NCBI RefSeq assembly: GCF_000002875.2 | Contig: NC_009407.2 | Location: forward strand, 158,501 to 222,500 | Direction: 5' to 3' | DNA length: 64,000 nt | From: Leishmania infantum JPCM5 | Taxonomy: Eukaryota > Euglenozoa > Kinetoplastea > Trypanosomatida > Trypanosomatidae | Part shown: positions 50,841 through 60,625 of the stretch, in pieces | How positions within the stretch are numbered: position 1 is the stretch's first letter | Layout of the letters: every line of letters starts with the position of its first letter | Notes under the pieces: model-generated | The model's input: the letters and a program-made list of their open reading frames with translations, nothing else | What the model was told of the DNA's origin: nothing | The model's database searches: none | Translations under genes and position numbers: made by a program

Positions 50841-51650
50841 CCGGCAATGCAGCGCTTTGGGCTGTCCGCTTGTATCCACCGGCTGTGGTGCTGCGGGTGC
50901 TCGCTGGTAGCGGCAACGTCCTCGTGGAGAAGGGAGGGAGGAGGCGCTGACGCTGATTCACTGGATGTGGAGTACGCATGGGGAATTGTGGCGCGACAAG
51001 GTGCTGCGCTGCGGCGAAGGGGCGCTTCGCCTCTCCCCCGTCGCTGCCACCAGCACCAGCGGTGGTTGCTTGCCCTTCGCTAATTGAGCCTACCGCTTGC
51101 TAGGCACGGTGCTCACTGGCACGGCCCCGGCCGGGTGTCCGTCCCCTTTCCAAGAAGCGTGGTGCCTCATCGAAAGCCTGAGCAGCATTCCGCTGAAGGG
51201 GGATACGGACGCGCGGCGGGGTGGAGGCGTGGCTGCTGCAGAATGGACCCACGGGCATTTGCACGCAGGCGAACGTACGACTCTTGCGGTACAAGGTGAG
51301 TAGCTTGATCTCTCCCAAGGATGCCCCACCAGCGTGGAGAGTTGGGGCTGCGCTAGATCATTCACGGCGTGGACAACATATCATAGCGCCAAAGCGGCGA
51401 GGCCGTGCAGACGGCTCTGCGGCAGGTTGAGTCCCTCGCCGTGTCGCAGGAGGGTTTCCGCCGCTTAGCGAGCTCTCCGTTTACTACCAGTTCGGCGCCA
51501 CACTTCCGTACAAGACGACGGCGCCGTGCGCTGCTGTACGACGGCTATTCGAGGCGCCGTGTGTCGTGGGAATGGCGGACTCGAAGCACTTCACGTTCAC
51601 GACACCGAAGCGCCCCTTTGTGTACGCCCTGTGCGAAGTGGACAGCGCAC
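50841..51650 (+). pseudogene. Frameshifted remnant of a protein-coding gene
   Basis: Gene-like + strand sequence lies in changing frames. In frame 2, to about 50935: 'AALWAVRLYPPAVVLRVLAG'. In frame 1, 50941-51087: 'LIHWMWSTHGELWRDKVL' up to a TGA, then after it 'SPFQEAWCLIESLSSIPLKG' to about 51205. In frame 2, about 51218-51360: 'AWLLQNGPTGICTQANVRLL'. In frame 3, about 51390-51465: 'VQTALRQVESLAVSQEGFRR'. In frame 2 again, to about 51650: 'VYYQFGATLPYKTTAPC' and 'DSKHFTFTTPKRPFVYALC'. At least four shifts and two or more stops break it. The family is not recognised. It lies between the XRN and C2-like genes in the same orientation, so it looks like a lost member of this gene array. Confidence 0.65.
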
Positions 51651-52754
51651 GTAGAAGGCGGCGCTTGTGTGCGGCTGTGCCTGTGTGTTATTCCTTACCG
51701 TTGTGTGTGGAAGGAGGGGGAGGGAAACTGGTGGGGCAAGAGATGGGGCGAGGGCCTGACTGTCTTTCTGCCTCACAGTCTTCCCCGCTGCCCTGGGTCG
51801 CCCTTCCCCATATATATATGTGTGTGTGTGTTATGTCGAACTCTCACCCACTCGGACTGCCACGCATAAGCCGCAAAGGACGCAAGAAGAGGAAGGGAGA
51901 CAGAGGACATAGTCGCTGTCTCCGTTCTCCCTCTCTCTGTGGTGAGGGGGACGGCGGGGGCAGCGGTTTGCCGCTTCTCCCCACCCCCACCCCCACCCTA
52001 CGTGCTACGCGCTGTATCTGCCTCTCCCAGACCGAGAGGCGCACTGGCGGTTGTGAAGGGGAGGTGGAGACATCGACTCCTCCGCCACGGAAGTCCACGG
52101 CTCCCCGCTATACACACACGTATATAGAAATGCCTCTCTCCTACCTCAACCCTAGCCCCCCCCCCCGCCCCTCATCGCCCTCTCGCTTTCTCTTGCTGTG
52201 CTCATTGACCACTTTCTGTACAAACTCCTCTATATATATATATATATTGCTTCGTGTGATCAGAATGCGGCGTGTCCCTAAGGCTTCATCGTGCCCTCCC
52301 CTCCTCCCCCCATTTCTCCATCTTCCTCGTTTCGGCATTAGTGTGTGGCGGTTACCGCTGTCGTGAGCTCACGCTATCCTGGTCTGTCATCTTGTGTCGT
52401 TTGCCTGATCGCTTGTTTCCTCTGCGCGTGTCGGTGTGTAACTCCCTACATTGCGCAGCCGGTGTGGTGGCCGAACTGTTTTTTTCTTCAGCGTGGTAGT
52501 GAGTGGCATTGCTTCAGTTGTCATCCTTCGTGACCCTGCCCCTCCCCCCCACCACCACCACCACCAGAGCACCCCATCTAGCTGTTCTTTGGGTACGTTT
52601 GTGGGTGGGCGGTTGCGCCAATAGACGTCCACACGCACGGACACCGCGGTATACTTGTCTTTTGCCTGCCTCCATCTTATACACGCATCGGGCCCGCTCA
52701 TCTCTGCGCTCAGCTCGCTGCTGCCGGTGTGGCACCGCCGCCATCGTCGCCACC
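51651..52754. other. Spacer with TA and CCA repeats
   Basis: Short (TA)n near 51812-51820, 'CCCCCA' units near 51978-51999, a C-run at about 52156-52165, (TA)9 at 52231-52248 and (CCA)n near 52549-52567. No gene supported. The last 250 bases are open in the frame of the next gene but lack a credible earlier ATG. Confidence 0.6.
52231..52248. repeat. (TA)9 microsatellite
   Basis: An uninterrupted run. Confidence 0.95.
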
Positions 52755-55403
52755 ATGCCTCTGTACAGCATCACGATATGCCCATTGAAGCTCACTGCAT
52801 ACTTCTGCCGCCAGGGCTCCGTGTATGTGGTGGTGATGTCGCGCAAAGGGCTTGAGATCGCCACGAACCCGTCGATGTGCAACAGCAGCAACGAGGTCAT
52901 CTTCTCCGACGCCGACGGCCTCAGCAGCGCGAAGCCGTTTGAGCTGTCCTTCAACTCACCAAAAGACCGGCGAATACTGAACTTTGGCATTTACGACTTC
53001 ACCAACCGCAAGAACGCGGCCAAGCTCACGGGGTTCGAGATCCCGCTGGCGGGCATGTGCAGCGTGCTTGCTGGTGAGTCCATGTGTGAGAAGAAGGGTA
53101 TCTCGTTCCGCGTTTCCGGCCAGTCGGGGCGCCTCGACATCATCTTTCGCATGCACCCCGTTGGCACACCGGTCCCGCCGTTGCGTGCGGCGCAGACAAA
53201 CGAGTCCATACCCGGAGTGGCAGCCGATGCGCTGGGTGCCGCTTCCCATCGCAGTGCGACGGCGGTCTCACTGGGGTCCGGTGGCGGCGGCGACGTCGGC
53301 GCTGGATCGACCAGGCTCACCCGCCTGCCGGAGCATACGCTGCAGGCCCTCATACGTGAGGGAATCATCTCGAGCGACCTGGAGGGGGTGGAGATGGACC
53401 TTGACCTGGCGAATGAGATCGCCGTGCGCACCTCCGTCCTCTTCCCCAGCCGCACCGACCTCGAGGACCAGATCCGCACGCTAACGCGAGAGATCCAGAA
53501 GCTAGAGTACGATGCGCAGTACGCCGCGAAGGACAAGGTCGTCGCCGGCTCTGCTGCGTCCGCCGCGCTACGGAACGAGATTAACTACTGGAAGGAGAAG
53601 GTGAAGGACATCGACGACAAGTCCGCGCACGATGCTGGCATTGCGCAGAGGACCGAAGAGCCGGAGCCGCAGCCGGCCATCTCGCAGGAATACATTGCTG
53701 GAATCGAGGCGCAGCTGGCGGCGAAGCAACTCGAGATGCGCAGCCTCGAAGCGCAGCAAAGTCACCGCGACGTCACGGAGGACGCGATGAGGCTCTTGGA
53801 CCAGATCGATCACTTGCAGACGATGTTGGTGGAACTGAAGAGTGAGGGAGCCGCTCCAGCAACGCTGAAGACGAAGGATTACGACATTGCCGAGAACGGC
53901 GACCGCTGGGACAAGCTGGCCGCCAAGCTTTACGATGCCGAGAGCATGACGGAGCAACTCAAGCAGACGGTGATGGCGCTGAACCGCGTGCAGTACGAGC
54001 CCTACCTTGCCGGCGTGGAGGCTGGGTTTATGCACACTGTGCCAAAGGAGTTGGAGTTTGTGATGCAAAACCAGCGCACGCCAGGCAACCTGCCGCCCCA
54101 GATCAGCAACCCCACGTCATTGGCGGCGGCCCCACCGACCGGCCAACTCGCTGGAGGCGACGCGACGGGAGACATACTGGACGACTTGTTTGGCGCAACT
54201 CCGATGCAGGCGCAGCCAGCTGCCGCGCCGGAAAAACCGGCCGCTTTTCCTTCCCAGTCCCTCTCATGCACGGCGTACGAGCCTCCCAAGGCGGCGCAAG
54301 TCACGCCTGTTTGGGCACCATCAGCTGGCAGTTCTGCACCCAGCTCGTCCCCTGCTCCACAGCCGTCGCAGTCGTTGCCTGCTACATCCGGTGCCCCAGA
54401 AGCTTCGCTGCCGCCGGTTGCGGCAGCGGGCCCCGCGGAAGCCCACCCTGCGCCAAACTCTCTGACAACGCCGACAGTGAGCGCACCGCCAGCACCGCCC
54501 ACGCCAGCTGCTCAGCTCGACCCCACGGCTGCGGCGCCTCAGTTGGAGGTGGCCGAGCCGAATGTGTTGCCTGCGCACGTCTCGCCCAACCAGGGCTTCC
54601 CCGCCGGCACGCCGGTGCCGAATGCGTCCTCTCTGGGCGCAGAGGGAGCAGTGCCCGAGACCCGTGTGACCCACCGAAGCTCTGGCATGACAAGCGCAAC
54701 TGCATCTCCGATGGCGGCACCAGCGAATGTTGCACCGCCTTCACTGGAAGTGCCAATGCAAACCCCACCGTCGAACTCACTAGCTGTCACTCAGAGCAGC
54801 CTTGAAACGCCAGCGGCGCCGCTTCTGCAACCACAGCCGCAAAACGCACCCCCAGCTCAGCAACAGCAGCCCCCGCAGCCAAGCTACGGTGCCACGATTG
54901 CCGGGACGGCTTCCTACCAGGGGCAAGACGCCGGGCAGCGGTCAGGCTACCCACCCCAGCAGCAACCGCAGCAGCAGCAGCAGGGGCCACCAGTGCCGCC
55001 CTTCGAGCGCCGTCCACCGTCACTGGAGGAGATCCCGTACACTGGCTTCTACGGCATTCCACTCATGGCCCGTGGCTGCCCTATCGACATCTATCTTGAC
55101 GGCAAGAACCCAACGCGTGGCACGGAGCTGACCTTCATCAACAACGCCGACTATCAAATCATGATCGGCGGTGTGGAGCTGAAGCAGGAGGACATCTTCT
55201 CCCCTGACCCGAATAGCGCCAAGACGATTCCGACACAACGGTGGCCGCAGCACATCTGGGTGCCGGGCGGCGGCAGCCGGCAGAGTTGCACCATCGCCCT
55301 TCACCCGTCCTTCCCCCGTGGGTCGTCCATCATGGCGCTCGTAATTGTGTACGTCTTCAACGAAGGACACTACACTCCGTTCACAGCGCGCTTCACCATC
55401 TAA
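52755..55403 (+). CDS. C2-like / coiled-coil / Pro-Gln-rich protein
   Basis: An 882-aa modular protein. Residues 1-135 are a beta-rich module ('[20 protein letters not shown]', then '[15 protein letters not shown]') with the strand pattern of a C2 domain. Residues about 195-430 are helical with coiled-coil stretches. Residues about 430-755 are Ala/Pro/Ser/Gln-rich and probably disordered. Residues about 757-882 form a compact beta-rich end domain ('[20 protein letters not shown]', '[20 protein letters not shown]', '[16 protein letters not shown]'). The start has an ideal context (GCCACCATG). There is no transmembrane segment. The layout suggests a cytoskeletal or membrane-contact scaffold. 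The protein itself is not recognised. Confidence 0.85.
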   Translation: MPLYSITICPLKLTAYFCRQGSVYVVVMSRKGLEIATNPSMCNSSNEVIFSDADGLSSAKPFELSFNSPKDRRILNFGIYDFTNRKNAAKLTGFEIPLAGMCSVLAGESMCEKKGISFRVSGQSGRLDIIFRMHPVGTPVPPLRAAQTNESIPGVAADALGAASHRSATAVSLGSGGGGDVGAGSTRLTRLPEHTLQALIREGIISSDLEGVEMDLDLANEIAVRTSVLFPSRTDLEDQIRTLTREIQKLEYDAQYAAKDKVVAGSAASAALRNEINYWKEKVKDIDDKSAHDAGIAQRTEEPEPQPAISQEYIAGIEAQLAAKQLEMRSLEAQQSHRDVTEDAMRLLDQIDHLQTMLVELKSEGAAPATLKTKDYDIAENGDRWDKLAAKLYDAESMTEQLKQTVMALNRVQYEPYLAGVEAGFMHTVPKELEFVMQNQRTPGNLPPQISNPTSLAAAPPTGQLAGGDATGDILDDLFGATPMQAQPAAAPEKPAAFPSQSLSCTAYEPPKAAQVTPVWAPSAGSSAPSSSPAPQPSQSLPATSGAPEASLPPVAAAGPAEAHPAPNSLTTPTVSAPPAPPTPAAQLDPTAAAPQLEVAEPNVLPAHVSPNQGFPAGTPVPNASSLGAEGAVPETRVTHRSSGMTSATASPMAAPANVAPPSLEVPMQTPPSNSLAVTQSSLETPAAPLLQPQPQNAPPAQQQQPPQPSYGATIAGTASYQGQDAGQRSGYPPQQQPQQQQQGPPVPPFERRPPSLEEIPYTGFYGIPLMARGCPIDIYLDGKNPTRGTELTFINNADYQIMIGGVELKQEDIFSPDPNSAKTIPTQRWPQHIWVPGGGSRQSCTIALHPSFPRGSSIMALVIVYVFNEGHYTPFTARFTI

Positions 55404-56332
55404 TGCGCCGGGGCGCGCCCCGCTTCCCTCCCTGGAGAGTACGGTTGGGGGAAGAAGAAGGGGCGTGTGAGTACGTCGATGGTGATTGATGAAGGCTGAG
55501 ATATGCGTGTCGGTATCTAAAGCAGCAGGCCGCCCCTTCCTCTCTCTCTATGCCTGTGCGTGTATGTGTGAGTGTGTGCGTGTGTGCATCGATGGGTGTT
55601 TGTGCGGGTGTGCCCTTTTCTCTTTCCGTGTTGACGAGCACTTTACTTTGGTTGGTGTGGCGGCCGAAGCGGGTGGAGGATGTCCGTGTTAGTCTCGGTG
55701 TGCTCTTCCCTTGCGCCGTTCATGTGTTCGTATCGAGCGTTGTAGTTGCTCCCGCCTATCAGCCGATGGCGCCCCATTTCATTGACTTTATTTATTTTGT
55801 ATTTGCTTGACGGTGGCTCTGTCTGAGGCGTCTCCGCTTTCGCTTTTTTCTCTTTGATGCCGCCGCCTCCGTGTACATATCTCCGTCAGTCGGTGCGTGC
55901 GTACGTGCGTGTTTGCATATGCATGGGTGGGCGGGTCAGTGACTTGGTGTGGGCTCCGTATTATAGCGACTGTCCGCGGGAGTGGATAGTGCAGGAGCTC
56001 ACTAATGAAACGAAACCGTCACTGGCGGTGGCCCCCCCCCCACACACACACACCACCCTCTCTCTCTCTCCTATCGCGCTGCATCTCTTCCTTTGAGTTC
56101 GAATCGTTGAAGTTCGTCTGTCTCCCTCACACTCTCCCTCTCCCTCCGTGTTTGTGTTCGCTTCGTTTGGTTCCTCTTGTCATTCGCGTTCTTGTTAGAG
56201 CGCGTGCAACGATATTCATCGGCGTGTCGGGGGGTGCAGTGCGTGAGCGCGTGCGTCTGAGTGAGAACCACGGCGGCTAGCACATGACTGTGTCTGGCAT
56301 TTAGCTCTTCCCTTCCTCTCTCTGTGGTCCCT
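55404..56332. other. 3' flank of the C2-like gene
   Basis: GT-rich stretches near 55556-55590, a C-run with (CA)n near 56031-56054 and (CT)n near 56060-56070. No gene supported. Confidence 0.6.
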
Positions 56333-56834
56333 GATGACATGCGACACCTCTCCGTGCGTGGCGTCAGGGCCCGGCGCGCCTGCTCTCGGTGGGGGGTGGG
56401 GGCCGTGGAGCCCCCGCCACCCCTCCCAATGCCGAGCCACCCCTGGTGGTGACAGGGTCGCGTGCCCACGACACGGCGAGGTCAGTGGGAGTCATCGCTG
56501 CTGATGTCGGCGGTGAGGTCCCAGATGGCGGTGCGTGGGAGAGACCCGCGACAGCGAGCACACGCTTGTGCCATCCACGTTATGTGCAGAGTGCCAGCGC
56601 CACCCCTAAAGGTGCACAGGGTGGCGGCCGGCATGATGGAAGGAGCGGCTGTTAGGCGGGTGGTGGGTAGGGTTGGAGGCATGGGTCGTGCTCAACTGAC
56701 CGGGTCAGCGCGTGGCTGTGGCGCTTGTGTCCAGGGCTGCTTCGCACCACGCGATGTGGTGGGGGGGAGGGCGAGTGGGGCGTTGAACTGATGGTGCTCT
56801 ATGGCAGAGAAATGGGCACACGGAGTATGAAAAC
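56333..56834 (+). mobile_element. SIDER-like retroposon, copy C (sense)
   Basis: A ~502-bp full-looking copy: 5' block 'GATGACATGCGACACCTC', a single 18-bp internal unit, and the 3' end 'CGGAGTATGAAAA', whose A-rich tail sets the sense direction. It is nearly identical to copy D (58907-59408), with which it forms an inverted pair around the first oxidoreductase gene. It lies in the 3' flank of the C2-like gene. Confidence 0.75.
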
Positions 56835-57446
56835 GTCTCTTGCTGTGTTCTTGGGCTTTTCCTTTTTAGTGCGTGGTTTCCTTTACCGTTTCCACTGGTC
56901 GTCTCCCAGCCACTCGATTGCTTATGAGGAATGCGCACGTTGCTCCCGACCGGATGGTACAGAGAGAGAGACACGGCTGTGTGTGTGTGTGTGTGTGTGT
57001 GTGCTGCATGGTGCATGAAACAAGGCGCAAAGAAGGGGTACTACTTCTGTAAGGTGCGATGGCTCACCTGTGCGTGGTCGCCGCCGAAGTCGATCGTGTG
57101 CAGCAGCCAGCACGCTTTAGCTTGACTCAATGATGCACCGAAGAATGCTTCACCAAGTGGGCTAGTGGATCCTCAGCCCCAGTCATCATTGCTCCAGTTT
57201 TCAGCTCTTACACTCGCGTACACATCTTTACATCGGATTGTCTGCTTGCACTCTTTCTCACGCAAACAACCACATCCCTTCCCCCAACAGCGCACACTCT
57301 CGCCCTCGCACGTGCCGTTAGAGGCTGCCACATCATACTACTTGCATCGCCTCTCGCCGCGCATCATTGTCAGCGGCGGCGACAAGATCATTGAAGCACA
57401 CCATACTGTGGAGCACGGTGCGTGCAAAGGACAGCGAAGGCAGCAG
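56835..57446. other. Spacer with GT repeat
   Basis: (GT)n at 56979-57003. The frame of the next gene is open from 57165, but the first in-frame ATG is 57447. No separate gene seen. Confidence 0.6.
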
Positions 57447-58844
57447 ATGCGCAAGGAGCCGCTGCGAGTTGGTTTTCTCGGCGCGTCTACCGTCGCGCAC
57501 AAAGCATGGTTGGCCATCCACCGCGCGGGCCACCGCGTGACCTGCATTGGATGCCGAGATGCTAGCAAAGGGCAGGAGCTCGCTGAGCGCCTGAAAAAGG
57601 ACATAGAGGTCTACAACAAAACGAAGAAGGCGGCAGATGCCGGCGCGCAGCAGCCGTTTGCGGCGCCAAGCATCGGCTCCTACATGGATGTTGTGCGAGC
57701 AGACAACGTGGATGTCGTGTACATCTCACTGCCTACGTCAAAGCGGCCGGCGTGGATTCGAGTGTGTGCGGAGCACGGTAAGCACGTCGTAAGCGAGAAG
57801 CCAGCCGCCACCTCCGCCGCAGAGCTCGTCGAGTGTCTGCGTGACATGGCCTCAAACCGCCTTCTCTTCATGGACGGGACCGCGCTCTCCCACAGCCAGC
57901 GGCTGCAAGATGTGTGCCGCGCAGTCGCCCAACTCGGTGGGCCGGTGCACATCAATGCGCACATGTCCTTCCCGGCGTCGCCGACATTCATGGTGAGCGA
58001 CATCCGCCTTCAGCCACTGCTGGAGCCGTACGGCGCGCTCGGCGACTTGGGGTGGTACTGCATCCGCTGGATTCTGCATATTGTCGACTTTGTGTTGCCA
58101 ACAGGTGTAGGGGGCCGTGTGACCGAGTGCGATGGACTGTGGGATAAGGAGGAAGCCAGCAACGGGGCTGCCACTGGCACGACTACCAGCGCGCGCCTAG
58201 CCGGCGCACCAGCGGTGACGGTAGTGGCGGCGTCAGAGCGGAGACAGCCAAAAAGACCGGTGCCCGCCGCCATCACAGGATTTGAAGGGGATCTGGAGTT
58301 TACCATCCCGGCACCTACATCAAGCGATGTCGCGCCGGCCGCAGCAGCGGAAGCAGCGGCGACAGTGACGGCCTCCTTTCGGTGCGGCTTTCACGACTGC
58401 CACGACCAAACGGTCGACATCTTCTGCCGCGACGGCACCGTGACTGTGCTCGGGGCCATCAACCCCACCGCAGAGGATAGGCCGCGCTTTCTGACGCAGC
58501 GTCACAAAGTGGCGGCAGCGGCAGCAACTGCAGCGCCAGAACAAAGTAGCGCAGCGGACGCCACCGAGGCGTTTCAGGTTTATGAGCGGTTGGAGGAGAT
58601 AAACGATGTCGTGTACTCGACCACACCGGCGGAGACGGACGGTGCGCAGCAGATGGAGCAGCTGTGGCGCGATGTCGGCGACAGCTTGATGCGCCTCGGC
58701 AAGGGCGAGCCGCTCATTGCCGACCCCGATCTTGCAAAAAAGTGGTCGACTTTCGCGTATGTGACACAAGTGGTAATGGACCGCGCGCTAGAGGCTGCCG
58801 GGCAGCACGCGCCGGCTGTCACCACCTCATCTGCAGACACATAA
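57447..58844 (+). CDS. Gfo/Idh/MocA-family NAD(P)-dependent oxidoreductase, paralogue 1
   Basis: A 465-aa enzyme. An N-terminal Rossmann fold ('RVGFLGASTVAHKAWLA' at about 7-23) is followed by 'NVDVVYISLP' near 90-99 and the signature 'HVVSEKPAA' near 113-121 with the catalytic-class Lys of the EKP motif. The C-terminal alpha/beta domain starts with 'PLLEPYGALGDLGWYCIRWI' near 190-210. An Ala/Thr/Arg-rich insertion of about 70 residues (about 230-300) enlarges it compared with the paralogue at 60626; other inserts are at about 48-65 and 350-380. Family members oxidise or reduce sugars, inositols and dihydrodiols; the substrate is unknown. It is flanked by inverted SIDER-like repeats. Confidence 0.9.
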   Translation: MRKEPLRVGFLGASTVAHKAWLAIHRAGHRVTCIGCRDASKGQELAERLKKDIEVYNKTKKAADAGAQQPFAAPSIGSYMDVVRADNVDVVYISLPTSKRPAWIRVCAEHGKHVVSEKPAATSAAELVECLRDMASNRLLFMDGTALSHSQRLQDVCRAVAQLGGPVHINAHMSFPASPTFMVSDIRLQPLLEPYGALGDLGWYCIRWILHIVDFVLPTGVGGRVTECDGLWDKEEASNGAATGTTTSARLAGAPAVTVVAASERRQPKRPVPAAITGFEGDLEFTIPAPTSSDVAPAAAAEAAATVTASFRCGFHDCHDQTVDIFCRDGTVTVLGAINPTAEDRPRFLTQRHKVAAAAATAAPEQSSAADATEAFQVYERLEEINDVVYSTTPAETDGAQQMEQLWRDVGDSLMRLGKGEPLIADPDLAKKWSTFAYVTQVVMDRALEAAGQHAPAVTTSSADT

Positions 58845-58906
58845 GAGCCGCATGCGAAACAGTCCACATCTTCCACACAGCGACGCCGCTGTCCTCAAGT
58901 TATTTT

Positions 58907-59408
58907 TCTTTCATACTCCGTGTGCCCATTTCTCTGCCATAGAGCACCATCAGTTCAACGCCCCACTCGCCCTCCCCCCCACCACCACATCGCGTGGTGC
59001 GAAGCAGCCCTGGACACAAGCGCCACAGCCACGCGCTGACCCGGTCAGTTGAGCACGACCCATGCCTCCAACCCTACCCACCACCCGCCTAACAGCCGCT
59101 CCTTCCATCATGCCGGCCGCCACCCTGTGCACCTTTAGGGGTGGCGCTGGCACTCTGCACATAACGTGGATGGCACAAGCGTGTGCTCGCTGTCGCGGGT
59201 CTCTCCCACGCACCGCCATCTGGGACCTCACCGCCATCTGGGACCTCACCGCCATCTGGGACCTCACCGCCGACATCAGCAGCGATGACTCCCACTGACC
59301 TCGCCGTGTCGTGGGCACGCGACCCTGTCACCACCAGGGGTGGCTCGGCATTGGGAGGGGTGGCGGGGGCTCCACGGCCCCCACCCCCCACCGAGAGCAG
59401 GCGCGCCG
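58907..59408 (-). mobile_element. SIDER-like retroposon, copy D (antisense), 5' end replaced
   Basis: The reverse complement of copy C, starting with the same 3' end ('TTTCATACTCCGTGTGCCC' on the + strand) only ~62 bp after the stop of paralogue 1. The 18-bp unit is present three times at about 59215-59268. At 59408 homology stops about 55 bp short of the normal 5' end, where an unrelated GC-rich segment begins. Confidence 0.75.
59215..59268. repeat. Three tandem 18-bp units inside SIDER copy D
   Basis: 'CCGCCATCTGGGACCTCA' three times in direct succession. Confidence 0.9.
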
Positions 59409-59757
59409 CCACCAACACCCAACCCCTGCCTAGGCGGGCCGGGCGCAAGAGCCCGGTTTGGCGGTGGTAAGGGAGGCGGCCGCCTCCCCGTGGGGTGTGG
59501 AGGCGTGTGGCGCGCGCACTGGCCTGCCGGCGGCTGCCCGGGGCGAAGGGCGGGGGCCGCGAAGGCCCCCCCCCCCACGGAGGGGCCCACCGGGCAGCCA
59601 GCGGCGAACACGAAAGGAAAAGCCAGCAACGGCGCAGCACCGGACAACGGAAAACCCAGAAGACAGCCCCACGAAGCCAACAACTCGAAGCGAGGCGGCA
59701 CCAGCAACACGGCGTCGGGCAATCGTTTTCTCGAGACCCGAGAAGCCTATTTTTGAT
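59409..59757. other. GC-rich segment of unknown origin joined to SIDER copy D
   Basis: Very GC-rich, with self-complementary G and C blocks (G-run 'GGGCGGGGGCC' and a C-run at about 59564-59574), and unlike all other spacers here. It directly abuts the truncated 5' end of copy D. Both strands have short open frames (up to ~140 codons) with Gly/Pro/Arg-rich text that is not convincing as protein. After 59757 the sequence returns to ordinary spacer. Confidence 0.5.
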
Positions 59758-59946
59758 CGTAGCTCCGCTTTTGCTCATCTTTAACGCGCAGAAATGCTAG
59801 CCACCTCCTGAATAGCTGAAGCCCGAGCATAGCACACAGTTCACCGTTGTGCCGTCAGCACCTTTCATCGCGACTTTCGCCTGCCGGTTCTCCGAAGTCG
59901 CCCACATTATTCACTGCATCTTTTTTGTCTCCCCTTTTCTGCCCTC

Positions 59947-60511
59947 TGAAGGCACGGGACACCGCAGGGCGCGGCTTCAGCGTCCAGTTGTGAGTGTGTG
60001 GGGAAGCCGGGCAGCCCTCCCCTCCCCTATTGTGCCGATGCTGAGGAACTCCTGACGGCAGCAGGCTCAAGCACCTATGGCATAGCGAGGTCAGAGTGAT
60101 GTATCGCTGCCGATGCAGGCGGTCCGGTCCTGGATGGCGTTGCGTGGGAGCGACCTGCAGCAGTGAACACGCTTGCGTCATTCCTGTGATAGGCAGAAGT
60201 TCAGCGTGACTCGAACGTATTCCAACCCCTGTCGCTCACACGGCTTATCAGTGTGGTGGGGAGGCTGAGTGCCACCCCTAAGGACGCAGGAGGTGGCGAC
60301 TTGCATGATGGCAGCCACTGCGAGGTTATCTGCAAGGTGGGTGGGCAGAGTTTGAGGCATGGGCCGTGCTCTCACGTGACTGAGTCGGCGCTTGGCTGTG
60401 GCGCTTGTGTCTAGGGCTGCTTCGCACCGCGGGATGTGCCTGTGTGGCTGCCCGGGTCTTGTGGTTTTGAGCTCATGTTGTCTGGCACATGATGAACGCA
60501 CTGTAAAAAAG
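59947..60511 (+). mobile_element. Old, diverged SIDER-like element with A-tail
   Basis: It follows the block order of copies A and C in diverged form: 'CACGGGACACCGCAGGGCG', then 'GGGAAGCCGGGCAGCC', 'GTTGCGTGGGAGCGACCTGC', 'GTGCCACCCCTAAGGACGC', 'GTCTAGGGCTGCTTCGCACC', and it ends in a short A-run at about 60505-60510. It is full length but clearly older than copies A-D. It makes up most of the upstream region of the second oxidoreductase gene. Confidence 0.65.
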
Positions 60512-60536
60512 TCCCCTTTTCTACTTCTGCTGGCAG
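60511..60536 (+). promoter_or_regulatory. Predicted spliced-leader acceptor at the SIDER 3' end
   Basis: The pyrimidine tract 'CCCCTTTTCTACTTCTGC' is followed by AG at 60535-60536, immediately after the A-tail of the old SIDER. A second AG at 60614-60615 lies closer to the gene start. Pattern-based prediction. Confidence 0.45.
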
Positions 60537-60625
60537 AGTCTGTCATCTCGGTGCCGGTCATCGAGCAAGTAAACCACCAAAAAATTCCTCCATGCAAGCA
60601 TACATGCGAACACAGTCCGGAAATC

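Noticed and set aside
56092..56105. 'GAGTTCGAATC' resembling a tRNA T-loop
   Set aside because: Flanks do not form a T stem and no A box lies upstream.
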